Origin: Pseudomonadota bacterium
Lineage (GTDB): Bacteria; Pseudomonadota; Alphaproteobacteria; Reyranellales; Reyranellaceae
Length of the DNA: 64,000 nt
Direction of reading: 5' to 3'
Assembly (NCBI GenBank): GCA_018242505.1
Contig: JAFEBU010000026.1
Span: 1 to 64,000 of the forward strand
In this document: one piece after another, positions 43,264 through 52,980 of the stretch
How the letters are laid out: each line of letters starts with the position of its first letter
Numbering within the stretch: the stretch's first letter is position 1
The notes under the pieces: generated by a model
Told to the model about the DNA's origin: nothing
What the model saw: only the letters and a program-made list of their open reading frames with translations
The model's database searches: none
Translations under genes and position numbers: made by a program

Positions 43264-46107
43264 CTAATGCAAGAATGCCCGCACCGCCTCGACCGCCTCG
43301 GCCAGCCCGATGCGCTCGATGCCGACCCCGGCCGGAAAGGCGCCCAGCAGCCGCGAGGGCAGGCGCGAATCGAGCATCACGAACACCCCGCGATCGTCGG
43401 CGCGCCGGATCAGGCGGCCATAGGCCTGCTTCAGCCTGAGCCGCGCCAGCATGTCGTCATAGGCGTTGGCGCCGGCTCCCGCAGCCTTCCAGGCCGCCTT
43501 CCGCGCGCGGTGCAGGATGTCGGGGCGCGGCCAGGGCACGCGGTCGAACACGATCAGCCTGAGCGAGCGGCCCGGCACGTCGACGCCGTCGCGCACGGCG
43601 TCGGTGCCGAGCAGGCAGGAATGCTCCTCGGCGCGGAAGATATCGACCAGGGTCGCCGCGTCCATGCCGCCGACATGCTGGGCATAGAGCGGCAGGCCCG
43701 CTCCCTCCAGCGCCGGGGCGATGCGCTGGTGCACCGCGCGCAGCCGGCCGATGGCGGTGAAGAGGCCGAGCGCGCCGCCGTCTGCGGCCAGGAACAGCTC
43801 GCGATAGGCTGACGCGACCTGGTCGGCGTCGTCGCGCTTCACGTCCTTCACGATCAGCACGCGCGTGGCGTTGGGATAGTCGAACGGCGAGGCCATCGCC
43901 GCGCGCATCGCCGGATCGAGCAGATGCCGCATCCCGGTGCGCGCTTCGGCCGCGAACCAGTCTGCGGGCGCACTGTCTCTTGCGGACCGCGAGTCTCCGG
44001 CTCGCTCGGACGCCTGAGCGAGCGGGACGCTTGCGGTCCGGGAGACCTCGTCGTCGTTGGCCGGCTGGGGAAGGCCGAGCGAATCGCGCAGCGTCGCGGA
44101 GGTGACGACGGCGCCGTGGGCCGGCTTGATCACCGAATTCACGAACGGCTCGGTGGGATCGAGATAGTGGCGGTACATGCCGACATCGATCTCGCGGGTC
44201 TGGCTGCGCTCGACCCCGAACCAGTCGACGAAGGCGGGATCGGCATCGTTGTGCAGGCCGCGCAGCATCGTACGCCAGGCCTCGAGCGTGAGCTCGCAGC
44301 GATTGGCGAGCGAGCGGGCGACGCCCTCGATGCGGCCGCGCTGGCCCGAATCGAGCGTGTCGGCATTGGCTTCGAGCTTGGCGCGCAAGGCCGCGCGCAG
44401 CTTGCGCACCGGGATCAGCATCTGCTCGAACAGGCTGGCCAGCGCGTCGGCCGCCTCGATCAGGCCGGGATTGAGCGGACGGATGTCGCATTCCTGGCCG
44501 AAGCCCTGATCCTCGCTCGCCGCCCGCGCCCGCACCTGCTGGCGCACCAGCGCCAGGAATTCTTCCGCCGGCCCCAGCACCGTGCCGTCCGCCAGCCGGG
44601 TCTGCCAGTTGGGCGCGGGCAGGCGGCGGGCGAGATCGAGCAGGCGGCGCAGCGCGTCGCGCGCGTCCTCGTCCTCGCCCAGAAGATCCTGCACGCGTCG
44701 TTCGAGCCCGCGGGCGCGGCTGCCGCGCCGTCCCTCGGCGCCCAGGATCCAGCGCCGGAGGTCGGAGCCCTCGATGCCGCTGAGATGCGCGCCGAAGGCG
44801 CTGTCGGCGGCATCGAACAGGTGATGGCCCTCGTCGAACACGTAGCGCAGCGGACGTGTGCCGTCGTCGAGCCCGCCCATCGCCGCCTGCACCATGACCA
44901 GCGCATGGTTGGCGATCACGATGTCGGCCTGGCGCGCGCGGCGGATGGTGCGCTCGACGAAGCACTTCCGGTAATGCTCGCAGGCGGAGTAGATGCATTC
45001 GCCGCGCCGGTCGGCCAGCCGCGAGAGGCGGCTGCGGCCGATCAGGTCGCTGAGCCACGCCGGCAGGTCGCCGCCGATCATGTCGCCGTCGCGCGACGCC
45101 AGCGCCCAGCGCGCCAGCAATCCCAGGCCGACGGCATTCTCGGGCACCAGGCCGGTGCGCAGCACGGCTTCCTGGAAGTTCAGGAGGCAAAGATAGTTCT
45201 CGCGGCCCTTGCGGATCACCACGCGGCGGCGCTTCTCGGCCGAATCGCGATGCAGGCGGTCGAGCTCGCCGTCGATCTGGCGCTGCAGGTTGCGGGTGTA
45301 GGTGGCAATCCAGACCGGCGCGCCATTCTTCTCGGCCCACAGCGAGGCGGGCGCGACATAGCCCAGCGTCTTGCCGACGCCAGTGCCCGCTTCGACCAGC
45401 ACGACCTTGGGCTTGTCCTCCTCCTCGCGCGGCGCGAAGGCCGCGGACGCCGCCGAGGCATAATCGCTTTGCGTCGGTCGCGCTTCGGCCATGTTGGGAC
45501 CGGCCGCCACGAGTTGCGCCAAGCGCAGACGCGCTTCTCGCGGCTCGACCGGCTGCGAGCCCGGCGGAGTCGCGGGCGGCGGCTCCTCCCAGGCCGGCAG
45601 GCTCTTCCAGACATCGAGCCCGGCGCCGGGCCGCGGCTTCTTCGCCGGATTGGGATCGATGCCCAGCGCCGCCAGCACCTCCTGCCCCCACGGCCAGTGG
45701 CCGCGTGCCATCACGAGCGCGGTGTCCTTGAGGTCGGGCGAGGCAAGGGCGGCCATATCCTCCAGCTCGTCGAGCAGCACCCGCGCCGCCTCGGGCAGGC
45801 GCACCAGCTCGTCCTCCGGCGTCGCCGGGAGCGGCAGGTCGAGCGCCTCGCAGAGGCCGCGGACGGTCGGCAGGCAGAAGGTGGCCGGCCGCACGAAGGC
45901 GTAGAGCTCGAGCAGGTCGCGCGCGGCGAGCGCCTCGAGTCCCAGCCGCGCCGCCGTCGCCGGCGCATGGCAGACGAGCGGGAAGGTTCCCGCCGACCGC
46001 GATATCGCCTCGGATGCCGCGATCTTCTCGATCTCGCCGTCGGCCGACAGCCACAAGGCGCCGCGCGCGATGGCAAGGAGGGTCGGCCTGGGGGGCTGAA
46101 GGGACAT
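43264..46107 (-). CDS. DinG-type ATP-dependent DNA helicase
   Basis: A superfamily 2 XPD/DinG-like helicase of 947 aa. A non-conserved N-terminal region of about 220 residues precedes Walker A (EAGTGVGKT, about 239-247). The Fe-S-cluster cysteines follow (NYLCLL and CIYSACEHYRKC), and the Walker B DEAH-like box is VFDEGHH. The C-terminal helicase motifs include LLGTDAVRDGVDVPG and QAYGRLIRRADDRG. It should unwind DNA or R-loops during repair. ATG at 46107 begins MSLQPPRP; the frame continues to 46191 but without support. Confidence 0.88.
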   Translation of the reverse strand: MSLQPPRPTLLAIARGALWLSADGEIEKIAASEAISRSAGTFPLVCHAPATAARLGLEALAARDLLELYAFVRPATFCLPTVRGLCEALDLPLPATPEDELVRLPEAARVLLDELEDMAALASPDLKDTALVMARGHWPWGQEVLAALGIDPNPAKKPRPGAGLDVWKSLPAWEEPPPATPPGSQPVEPREARLRLAQLVAAGPNMAEARPTQSDYASAASAAFAPREEEDKPKVVLVEAGTGVGKTLGYVAPASLWAEKNGAPVWIATYTRNLQRQIDGELDRLHRDSAEKRRRVVIRKGRENYLCLLNFQEAVLRTGLVPENAVGLGLLARWALASRDGDMIGGDLPAWLSDLIGRSRLSRLADRRGECIYSACEHYRKCFVERTIRRARQADIVIANHALVMVQAAMGGLDDGTRPLRYVFDEGHHLFDAADSAFGAHLSGIEGSDLRRWILGAEGRRGSRARGLERRVQDLLGEDEDARDALRRLLDLARRLPAPNWQTRLADGTVLGPAEEFLALVRQQVRARAASEDQGFGQECDIRPLNPGLIEAADALASLFEQMLIPVRKLRAALRAKLEANADTLDSGQRGRIEGVARSLANRCELTLEAWRTMLRGLHNDADPAFVDWFGVERSQTREIDVGMYRHYLDPTEPFVNSVIKPAHGAVVTSATLRDSLGLPQPANDDEVSRTASVPLAQASERAGDSRSARDSAPADWFAAEARTGMRHLLDPAMRAAMASPFDYPNATRVLIVKDVKRDDADQVASAYRELFLAADGGALGLFTAIGRLRAVHQRIAPALEGAGLPLYAQHVGGMDAATLVDIFRAEEHSCLLGTDAVRDGVDVPGRSLRLIVFDRVPWPRPDILHRARKAAWKAAGAGANAYDDMLARLRLKQAYGRLIRRADDRGVFVMLDSRLPSRLLGAFPAGVGIERIGLAEAVEAVRAFLH

Positions 46108-46175
46108 CGCGTGGTGAATACCACACCCCTTTTGCCCAATGCAGTGAACGTCGGTTGCAACTACACTCATGCGCC

Positions 46176-47327
46176 ATGAAGCCGCCAACAAGCCTCGGCA
46201 AGTCGACAGCCATCTTCCATCAGTCCGGAGCCCTGCAGCCGGGATACGGCAAGGTCACAGGCGTGATCGCCTTCGCGCTGTCTGGCATGGCGGTGCTTGC
46301 CGTGCTCGCCTTCCATTTCCCCGAATATCTGACGACGCCGAATCTGCGGAAGAAGTACGACGTCGACGTGCTGCGCGAGATCATGCTGGTGGGCATGGTG
46401 ATCGCCGGCGGCCTCGCCATCGCCAACCTGATCCGCCTGCGCAATCGCTGGCTGAACGGATCGGCCCTGGCGCTGCTGGCCGTTGCCGTCGCCTTCGGCG
46501 GCCATCGTGTGCCGGTCGGCGATTTCCCCGACAATACGCCTTACATCGGCCTCGACTGGTTCCTGCTGGATCTTCTGGGCTCCAGCATGGTGTTCATCCT
46601 GATCGAGAAGATGTTCCCGCTGCATCGCGAGCAGCCGGTGTTCCGGCCGGGCTGGCAGGTCGACTTCACGCATTTCATCATCAACCACCTGCTGGTCGGA
46701 CTGGCGCTGGTGATCGTGAACTTCGCCATCCACCGGCTGTTCGGTTGGCTGGTCTATCCACCTCTGCAGAAATGGGTCGGCGGCCTGCCGTTCTTTGCCG
46801 AGCTGTTCGGCGTGTTGCTGGTGGCCGACCTCGTCCAGTACTGGACGCATCGCGCCTATCACGAGATCCCGTTCCTGTGGCGCTTCCATGCGGTGCACCA
46901 CAGCGCCGAGTACATGGACTGGATGGCCGGCTCGCGCCTGCATCTGTTCGAGCTCCTGACGACGCGCGTCTCGATCCTGGGCGTGCTCTACGTGCTGGGT
47001 TTCACCGAAGCTTCGATGAATGTCTACATCGTGATCGTGGGATTCCAGGCGGTGTTCAACCACGCCAACGTCGCCCTGCCGTCGGCATTCGCCCGCGCGC
47101 CGCTCAAATGGCTGATCGTGACGCCCGACTTCCACCACTGGCATCACAGCTCCGAGCGCGAGGCGATCGACCGCAACTACGCCGCCCATTTCGCCTTCCT
47201 CGATTACCTGTTCGGCACGGCGGTGAAATCCGATCGCCGCTTTCCCGGCAAGTACGGCGTGCTGGGTGACTACATGCCGGCAAGCTACATCCGTCAGCAG
47301 TTCTACCCCTTCACCTGGAAGCATTGA
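46176..47327 (+). CDS. Fatty acid hydroxylase / sterol desaturase family protein
   Basis: An integral membrane diiron enzyme of 383 aa. Three His boxes are seen: H225RAYH229, H238AVHH242 and a later HHWHH. Membrane helices flank them from about residue 30 to 220 and around 265-290. The superfamily hydroxylates or desaturates lipids; the substrate cannot be read from sequence. It is divergent from the helicase gene. Its stop lies next to the start of the FAD enzyme gene, suggesting a two-gene operon. Confidence 0.88.
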   Translation: MKPPTSLGKSTAIFHQSGALQPGYGKVTGVIAFALSGMAVLAVLAFHFPEYLTTPNLRKKYDVDVLREIMLVGMVIAGGLAIANLIRLRNRWLNGSALALLAVAVAFGGHRVPVGDFPDNTPYIGLDWFLLDLLGSSMVFILIEKMFPLHREQPVFRPGWQVDFTHFIINHLLVGLALVIVNFAIHRLFGWLVYPPLQKWVGGLPFFAELFGVLLVADLVQYWTHRAYHEIPFLWRFHAVHHSAEYMDWMAGSRLHLFELLTTRVSILGVLYVLGFTEASMNVYIVIVGFQAVFNHANVALPSAFARAPLKWLIVTPDFHHWHHSSEREAIDRNYAAHFAFLDYLFGTAVKSDRRFPGKYGVLGDYMPASYIRQQFYPFTWKH

Positions 47328-47329
47328 TC

Positions 47330-48562
47330 GTGCGCCGCCGCGGCCTGCTGGCGGCTCCGGCGCTGGCGCTGCTGCCGCGGTCGGCCTTTGCCGCCGACCT
47401 CGATGTCGCGATCGTCGGCGCCGGAGTGGCGGGGCTTGCGGCAGCCAAGACCCTGATCGCCAAAGGCAAGCGCGTGCTGGTCGTGGAGGCGCGCAACCGC
47501 ATTGGCGGGCGCACTTTCACCGATACGTCGCTGGGCTTCCCTTTTGACATGGGCGCCGCCGGCCTGGTGCCGGGCAGCGCGCTGGCCCGCGAGCTGGGCG
47601 CCAAGGCCGCGCCGCTGCCGCTTGCCGGCGCCATCCTGGTGAACGGCAAGGAACTCAACCGCGAGGACTACGAGCGCTATGACAAGGTCTCGGCCGAGCT
47701 CGCCAGGAAGATCGCGGAGGTGCACAAGCTGGCGCCGGACATCGATCCGAGACAGGTCGTGGTGCCCAAGGATCCGCTGGAGCGGGTGGCGTTGACGGAA
47801 CTCTTGTGGCGACCGCCTTTCCAGGGCGAGCAGGATGTGCCCGAAGGCGTCGGCCTCCTGGTCGCGCGCTGGGCGGCGCATGTGCCGGTGAAGACCGGAA
47901 CGCGCGTCGTGCGCATCGACTCGACGGAACCTCTGGTGCGCATCGTGACGCCGGGCGGCGACGTGCAGGCGCGGGCAGTGATCGTGACCGCGCCGGTCGG
48001 TGTCCTCGCAGCGAATGCGATCGGCTTCGCGCCACCCCTGAAGGCGGACAAGCGCGCGGCGATCGCCGCCTTGCCGATGGCGCTCTCCGACAAGGTCGCT
48101 GTCGGCCTGTCGGGTCACGCCATCGACGCGCCGGCCGATGCGCGCGTGATGGCGCTGACACAGCAAGGCCGCGTCCTCCAGGTCATCGCGCGGCCGGGCG
48201 GACGCAACGGCGGCATCGTCCTGGCCCAGGGCGACGAGGCACGCCAGCTCGAGGCCAACGGCCCCAGTGCGGCAGGCGCCTGGGGGCTGTCGGCGCTGGT
48301 CGAGATCTTCGGCAAGACGCTGCGAGCCGCTTTCGCCGGCGCTGTCGCCTCGCGCTGGGGGCTGGATGTCTATGCCCGCGGCGCATGGTCGGTCGCACGT
48401 CCGGGGCAGGCGGGCGAGCGCGACCGCATCGTACTCGCCCAGCCGCATGACGGACGTCTCTTCTTCGCCGGCGAAGCGACCGAAGGCGGCGACCTTGCCG
48501 GCGCGCATTCCTCGGGCGTGCGGGCGGCGACCGAAGCGCTCACCGTGCTCGCGCGGCGTTAG
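47330..48562 (+). CDS. FAD-dependent amine oxidase-like protein
   Basis: A flavoprotein of 410 aa of the flavin monoamine oxidase fold, probably exported. The N-terminus RRRGLLAAPALALLPRSAFA looks like a Tat or Sec signal. The FAD site is VAIVGAGVAGLAAAKTL with EARNRIGGRTFTD, and the C-terminal FAD motif is RLFFAGEAT. GTG at 47330 is used; TTG at 47324 overlaps the preceding stop and is also possible. It follows the sterol-desaturase family gene directly and may act on the same lipid or amine. Confidence 0.85.
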   Translation: MRRRGLLAAPALALLPRSAFAADLDVAIVGAGVAGLAAAKTLIAKGKRVLVVEARNRIGGRTFTDTSLGFPFDMGAAGLVPGSALARELGAKAAPLPLAGAILVNGKELNREDYERYDKVSAELARKIAEVHKLAPDIDPRQVVVPKDPLERVALTELLWRPPFQGEQDVPEGVGLLVARWAAHVPVKTGTRVVRIDSTEPLVRIVTPGGDVQARAVIVTAPVGVLAANAIGFAPPLKADKRAAIAALPMALSDKVAVGLSGHAIDAPADARVMALTQQGRVLQVIARPGGRNGGIVLAQGDEARQLEANGPSAAGAWGLSALVEIFGKTLRAAFAGAVASRWGLDVYARGAWSVARPGQAGERDRIVLAQPHDGRLFFAGEATEGGDLAGAHSSGVRAATEALTVLARR

Positions 48563-48658
48563 GGCGCTTGGAAGAGAACGGCGAAGCGGCGGTGGGTGCG
48601 GTGCTGACGATGTGGAGGCGCAGTCGGAGATCGTGCCGGCAGAAACTGTCGGGCTGTA

Positions 48659-49285
48659 GTGCTGGCGCTTCTCGGGTTCGTTCCGACGCAAGTGATCGCA
48701 CAGCGGCCAACCTTGGCGGAAATCCAGGAGATGCTTCCTGAAAAAGACATCAGCATGCCCTTCTACCACTGGCCGGAAGGCGCACCGATATCGGTCTTCA
48801 TCATCACCGATGGACAAAAGGGCGCCTGCGTCGATGTCGAAGCTTCCGCCATCCGCGAGCAGATCCAGCTCATTCGCCAGGCCGTGCCCCCACTCCGAAA
48901 CATGAAAGACGCGGTGGTGACAGACTGGCTGCCGACGCAACGGCAGGAGTTTCCGCTCCTGATCACGCTGCTCACGGGGAATCGCCGTATCGCGGCCGCG
49001 CTACCGAGCTTTATCCGCGAAAACGATCCGCGTGCCAGGGTGATCCAGCTTGATGGATATCCGGAATCTCAAGATGCTTTCCGTCTCGTCGATTCACAGA
49101 TCGTCAGCGCCTATCGCTACACCATTGAATACGGTGGGCTTGAGGGCGTCAGAGCTGAGGATACATGCCGCTCCCCTTTGTTCCTACCCTTGGCGCGTCC
49201 GGCCGTAGCCCTTTGCAGATTATTCGCAAAGTTGGAGAGACCGCGTTCCCGAGAAAGAACGATTGGCATGGATCTGGCACGCTGA
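48659..49285 (+). CDS. Hypothetical protein, probably secreted
   Basis: A frame of 208 aa from GTG at 48659, directly after an in-frame TAG. The first residues (LALLGFVPTQVIAQ) look like the end of a signal peptide whose basic start may lie in another frame upstream (ATG near 48610), so a frameshift or a short signal is possible. The middle (ISVFIITDGQKGACVDVEA, DWLPTQRQEFPLLITLL) is coding-like. The last 40 residues are less so. Not recognised. Confidence 0.45.
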   Translation: MLALLGFVPTQVIAQRPTLAEIQEMLPEKDISMPFYHWPEGAPISVFIITDGQKGACVDVEASAIREQIQLIRQAVPPLRNMKDAVVTDWLPTQRQEFPLLITLLTGNRRIAAALPSFIRENDPRARVIQLDGYPESQDAFRLVDSQIVSAYRYTIEYGGLEGVRAEDTCRSPLFLPLARPAVALCRLFAKLERPRSRERTIGMDLAR

Positions 49286-49397
49286 CCGTATGTTTCTGTT
49301 GGCGCTCTACTCGTGCCCCAGAAAAGCCAGCCTCGAAGGAATGCCTGACGAAGGCGCTCTACGGCTTGCTGAACGATCCAAAGAGAGGGCCGCTGCC

Positions 49398-50525
49398 TTA
49401 GCTCTTGCCGAGGCGGCAGAGGAAGGCTGCCAGCACGAGGGCGGCGGCCGCGCACCATGACGGGACGGCGAAGCTGCCGGTCAGGTCGTGGACATAGCCG
49501 GCAAAGACCGGTCCCAGGATCTGGCCGGCGCTGAAGGCCGCGGTCATGAGCGCGATGCGGCCCCGTGGATCGCCCTTGCCCTCATGTCGCGCCGCGATCA
49601 GGCCGAGCGCGGTGAGCCCCACGAACGTGCCGCCGACCAGCACCGATGACAGGATGACCGTCGCCTCGGTGAGCCAGAGCGCCGAGGCTGCGACGCCGAT
49701 CGCCTCCACGATCGCCGCGACGGCGAACATGGCGAGGACGCCGAAGCGCTGGCCAAGCCATGTCCACAGGGACACCGATGGCACTGCGGCCAGGCCGAAC
49801 ATCACCCAGATGTAGGGCTCGAGTGCGGCGATCTCCTTCGAGCCGCGGACCATCGCGACGATGAAGGTCGCGGTGATGATGTAGCCGAAGCCGAACAGCC
49901 CGTAGGCAGCCGCCAGCAGGAGGAAGCGGGTGCTGGGCTTGCTGCGCGCGGTTGTCGTCGTTGTCGCGGCGCTCGGATGGTCGGCCGGGACCATCGCCCA
50001 TACCGCGACGCTTGCGATGAAGGCCAAAGTAGCGCCCGCGAACCACATGATCCGCCAGTCGCTCAGGGTCGCGACCAACGCCGCCGATGCGGCGATGCCT
50101 GCCCCGACCCCGGCGAAATGCACCGCCGAGAGCGAGCTGCGGCCGGCAACGGCCAGCCGGTCGAGCACCAGCGCCGAGGAGAAGATCAGGATGAAGGCCG
50201 AGGCAATGCCGGCGACCAGCCGCAACAGCAGGAAGAGGGTGAGCGAAACGGTGAGCCCCATCGCCGCGAGGCAGACGACGTTCACCGCGAGGAACCCCAG
50301 GAGCCACGCCCGCCGCGACCCAGGCAGGCGCAACGCCGCCAGCAACGCGCCGATGAAGTAGCCGACGAAGTTCGCCGAGGCGATCAGCCCGGCCTGGCTG
50401 TTGGTCAGTCCCAGCGCCTCGACCATCGGCGGCAGGATGGGGGTATAGACGAAGCGGCCGATGCCGAGTCCGGCCGCCATGGCCAAAAGACCGCCCAACG
50501 CGAGACTTACGGGTGTTCTTGTCAT
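49398..50525 (-). CDS. MFS transporter, YbfB/YjiJ family
   Basis: A 12-helix major facilitator of 375 aa. The opening MTRTPVSLALGGLLAMAAGLGIGRFVYTPILP is the hallmark of the YbfB/YjiJ group, and the loop GSRRAWLLGF is seen after the second helix. A His/Thr-rich linker (about residues 180-195) joins the two halves. Substrates of this group are not known. It is divergent from lysS. Confidence 0.9.
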   Translation of the reverse strand: MTRTPVSLALGGLLAMAAGLGIGRFVYTPILPPMVEALGLTNSQAGLIASANFVGYFIGALLAALRLPGSRRAWLLGFLAVNVVCLAAMGLTVSLTLFLLLRLVAGIASAFILIFSSALVLDRLAVAGRSSLSAVHFAGVGAGIAASAALVATLSDWRIMWFAGATLAFIASVAVWAMVPADHPSAATTTTTARSKPSTRFLLLAAAYGLFGFGYIITATFIVAMVRGSKEIAALEPYIWVMFGLAAVPSVSLWTWLGQRFGVLAMFAVAAIVEAIGVAASALWLTEATVILSSVLVGGTFVGLTALGLIAARHEGKGDPRGRIALMTAAFSAGQILGPVFAGYVHDLTGSFAVPSWCAAAALVLAAFLCRLGKS

Positions 50526-50596
50526 GGCAGGCCGCGCACTTTGGTCCTGTCGTCACATTGACGCAAATGGCCTCGGCACCTAGTTTCGCCCGTTCC

Positions 50597-52198
50597 ATGT
50601 CACAGTCCGACCGCACCATCGCCGAGGCCGCGCGCGCGTGGCCGTTTGAAGAAGCCCGCAAGCTTGTCACCCGCATCGGCGGCAAACCGCCGGCGAAAGG
50701 CTATGTGCTGTTCGAAAGCGGCTATGGCCCGTCCGGCCTGCCCCATATCGGTACGTTCGGCGAGGTGGTGCGCACGACCATGGTGCGCCAGGCCTTCACG
50801 CGCCTTTCCGACGTGCCGGCGCGGCTGTTCTGCTTCTCGGACGACATGGACGGGCTGCGCAAGGTGCCCGACAACGTGCCGAACAAGGAGATGCTGGCCC
50901 AGCATCTCGGCAAGCCGCTCACCTCGGTACCCGATCCGTTCAGCAACGAGTATCCGTCGTTCGGCGCCGCCAACAATGCACGCCTGCGCGCCTTCCTCGA
51001 CTCGTTCGGCTTCGAGTACGAGTTCCAGTCGGCGACCGACTGGTACAGGTCCGGCCGCTTCGACCAGATGCTGCTCGCCATGCTGCGCCACTACGACGAG
51101 CTGCAGGCGATCATGCTGCCGACCCTGGGCGAGGAGCGGCGCGCGACCTATTCGATCTTCCTGCCGATCTCGCCCAAGACTGGCCGCGTGCTGCAGGTGC
51201 CGTTGATCAAGACCGATCCCGACGCCGGCACCATCGTCTATCGCGACGAAGACGGCTCGACCGTCGAGACGCCGGTGACCGGCGGCAACGTCAAGCTGCA
51301 GTGGAAGGCCGACTGGGCCGGCCGCTGGTTCGCGCTCGACGTCGACTATGAGATGTACGGCAAGGATCTCATCCCGACCGCCGAGCTGAGCGCCAGGATC
51401 GTGCGCGTGCTGGGTGGCCGGCCGCCGGAGGGCTTCAACTACGAGCTCTTCCTCGACGAGGAAGGCAAGAAGATCTCCAAGTCCAAGGGCAACGGGCTCT
51501 CGGTCGAGGAGTGGCTGCGATACGCCCCGCCGGAATCGCTGGCGCTCTACATGTTCCAGGCGCCGCGCCGCGCCAAGCGGCTCTATTTCGATGTGATCCC
51601 GCGCGCCATCGACGACTATCTCGGGTTCGTCGAGAAGATGCCGAACGAGGAGCCGGCCAAGGTCATCGAGAATCCGGCCTGGCACATCCATGACGGCAAG
51701 TCGGTCGATCACCATGCCGCGGGCGTGAGCTTCGCCATGCTGCTCAACCTCGCGAGCGTGGCGCATACCGACGACAAGGACGTGCTGTGGCAGTATCTGC
51801 GCCGCTACGTGCCCGGCGCGACGCCCGAGAATGCGCCCTATCTCGATCGATTGCTGCAAGGCGCGGTGGCCTACTACCAGGACTTCGTGAAGAGCACGAA
51901 GAAGTTCCGTCTGCCGGATGAGAAGGAACGGGCGGCGCTCGGCGATCTCGCGAACACGCTGCGCAAGATTCCCGACGACGAGAGCGCGGAGTTCATCCAG
52001 AACGAGGTCTACGAGGCCGGCAAGCGCCACTTCGCCAAGGAAGAGCTGCGCCAGTGGTTCAAGACGCTCTACGAGGTGCTGTTGGGCAGCGAGCAGGGGC
52101 CGCGCATGGGCGCCTTCATCAAGCTCTATGGCCGCGACAATGTCGTCCGCCTGATCGAGCGTGCGCTCGCCGGCGAGGATCTCGGCAAGGCGGCGTGA
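50597..52198 (+). CDS. lysS: Lysyl-tRNA synthetase, class I
   Basis: The class I LysRS (533 aa) found in many alphaproteobacteria in place of the class II enzyme. It charges tRNA-Lys. The HIGH-type motif is PHIG (49-52, GPSGLPHIGTFGE) and the KMSKS-type motif is KISKS (292-296). ATG at 50597 starts MSQSDRT; the frame upstream to 50513 is not supported. Its stop overlaps the GTG of the following gene by 4 nt. Confidence 0.94.
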   Translation: MSQSDRTIAEAARAWPFEEARKLVTRIGGKPPAKGYVLFESGYGPSGLPHIGTFGEVVRTTMVRQAFTRLSDVPARLFCFSDDMDGLRKVPDNVPNKEMLAQHLGKPLTSVPDPFSNEYPSFGAANNARLRAFLDSFGFEYEFQSATDWYRSGRFDQMLLAMLRHYDELQAIMLPTLGEERRATYSIFLPISPKTGRVLQVPLIKTDPDAGTIVYRDEDGSTVETPVTGGNVKLQWKADWAGRWFALDVDYEMYGKDLIPTAELSARIVRVLGGRPPEGFNYELFLDEEGKKISKSKGNGLSVEEWLRYAPPESLALYMFQAPRRAKRLYFDVIPRAIDDYLGFVEKMPNEEPAKVIENPAWHIHDGKSVDHHAAGVSFAMLLNLASVAHTDDKDVLWQYLRRYVPGATPENAPYLDRLLQGAVAYYQDFVKSTKKFRLPDEKERAALGDLANTLRKIPDDESAEFIQNEVYEAGKRHFAKEELRQWFKTLYEVLLGSEQGPRMGAFIKLYGRDNVVRLIERALAGEDLGKAA

Positions 52199-52938
52199 CC
52201 TTCTGCTCCGACGGCGAGCTGGCATACCTCGCCAGCCGGACGAGCTTCATCGAAGGCAAGGGCCTCATCCTCGATGAGAGCTACCGGCTTGCGCATCTGC
52301 CGCTGGTCGCCCCCGACCATCCGCGCGTCATTCGCCAGATCGTGGGCAAACCTTATCTCATGGGGCGGCACACGGCCGTGGAGTCGTTGGTCCTGCCGGT
52401 CTCCGGCGACGCCCTGCAAGGGTCCTCCGCCGGTCAGGCCCTCGAGGCCGAACTGAGGGCCGCTCCGTTCGGGCACAAGATTGCCTGGAACATTGCCGAG
52501 CGCCGCCGCGACAAGCTGCACGCCACGATCTGCGGTGCGCTGGCGAGCGGGGAGGAGATGGCCGAACTGAGCGACCGGCAGCGCGCGGCGCTGGCCCAGC
52601 TTGGTTCGGTGAGGGTCGAGCTGCGCGGCCTCTTCTCCGGCAACGTCAACCTTGGACGGTTGTACCTCAAGGCCTATCCAGAGAAGCGGAATGGCTTCAA
52701 CATGTTCCATCGGATCCAGCAGATCATGGGGCGGCGAGAGACCGATCTCTATGTCGTGGGGCTGTACAACCTCGTCGACGACCTCGATCCGACGGAGGCG
52801 GCCATGCTTGCCGGAATGATCTCCCGGTGGTGGGACAAGCCGATCCTTACCTTCCGGGCAGATACGCTTTGGCTGTTGAGGGCGATGGACGATCTCGTCC
52901 TCGACGGTACGGTCCGCGAAACAATTTCGCTGCGCTGA
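52195..52938 (+). CDS. Hypothetical protein translationally coupled to lysS
   Basis: A cytoplasmic protein of 247 aa that I do not recognise. GTG at 52195 overlaps the lysS stop (GTGA). Notable segments are HPRVIRQIVGKPYLMGRHTA, NVNLGRLYLKAYPEKRNGFN and LYVVGLYNLVDDLDPTEAA. No signal peptide, membrane segment or known catalytic motif is visible. The overlap implies co-translation with lysS. Confidence 0.75.
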   Translation: MTFCSDGELAYLASRTSFIEGKGLILDESYRLAHLPLVAPDHPRVIRQIVGKPYLMGRHTAVESLVLPVSGDALQGSSAGQALEAELRAAPFGHKIAWNIAERRRDKLHATICGALASGEEMAELSDRQRAALAQLGSVRVELRGLFSGNVNLGRLYLKAYPEKRNGFNMFHRIQQIMGRRETDLYVVGLYNLVDDLDPTEAAMLAGMISRWWDKPILTFRADTLWLLRAMDDLVLDGTVRETISLR

Positions 52939-52980
52939 CGCCCCTTGGCGGCGGTGTACGTGGCGTTGCATCCTTTCAGG

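Noticed and set aside
43457..46213. 918-aa minus-strand ORF over the helicase gene
   Set aside because: Out-of-frame shadow; helicase motifs lie only in the chosen frame.
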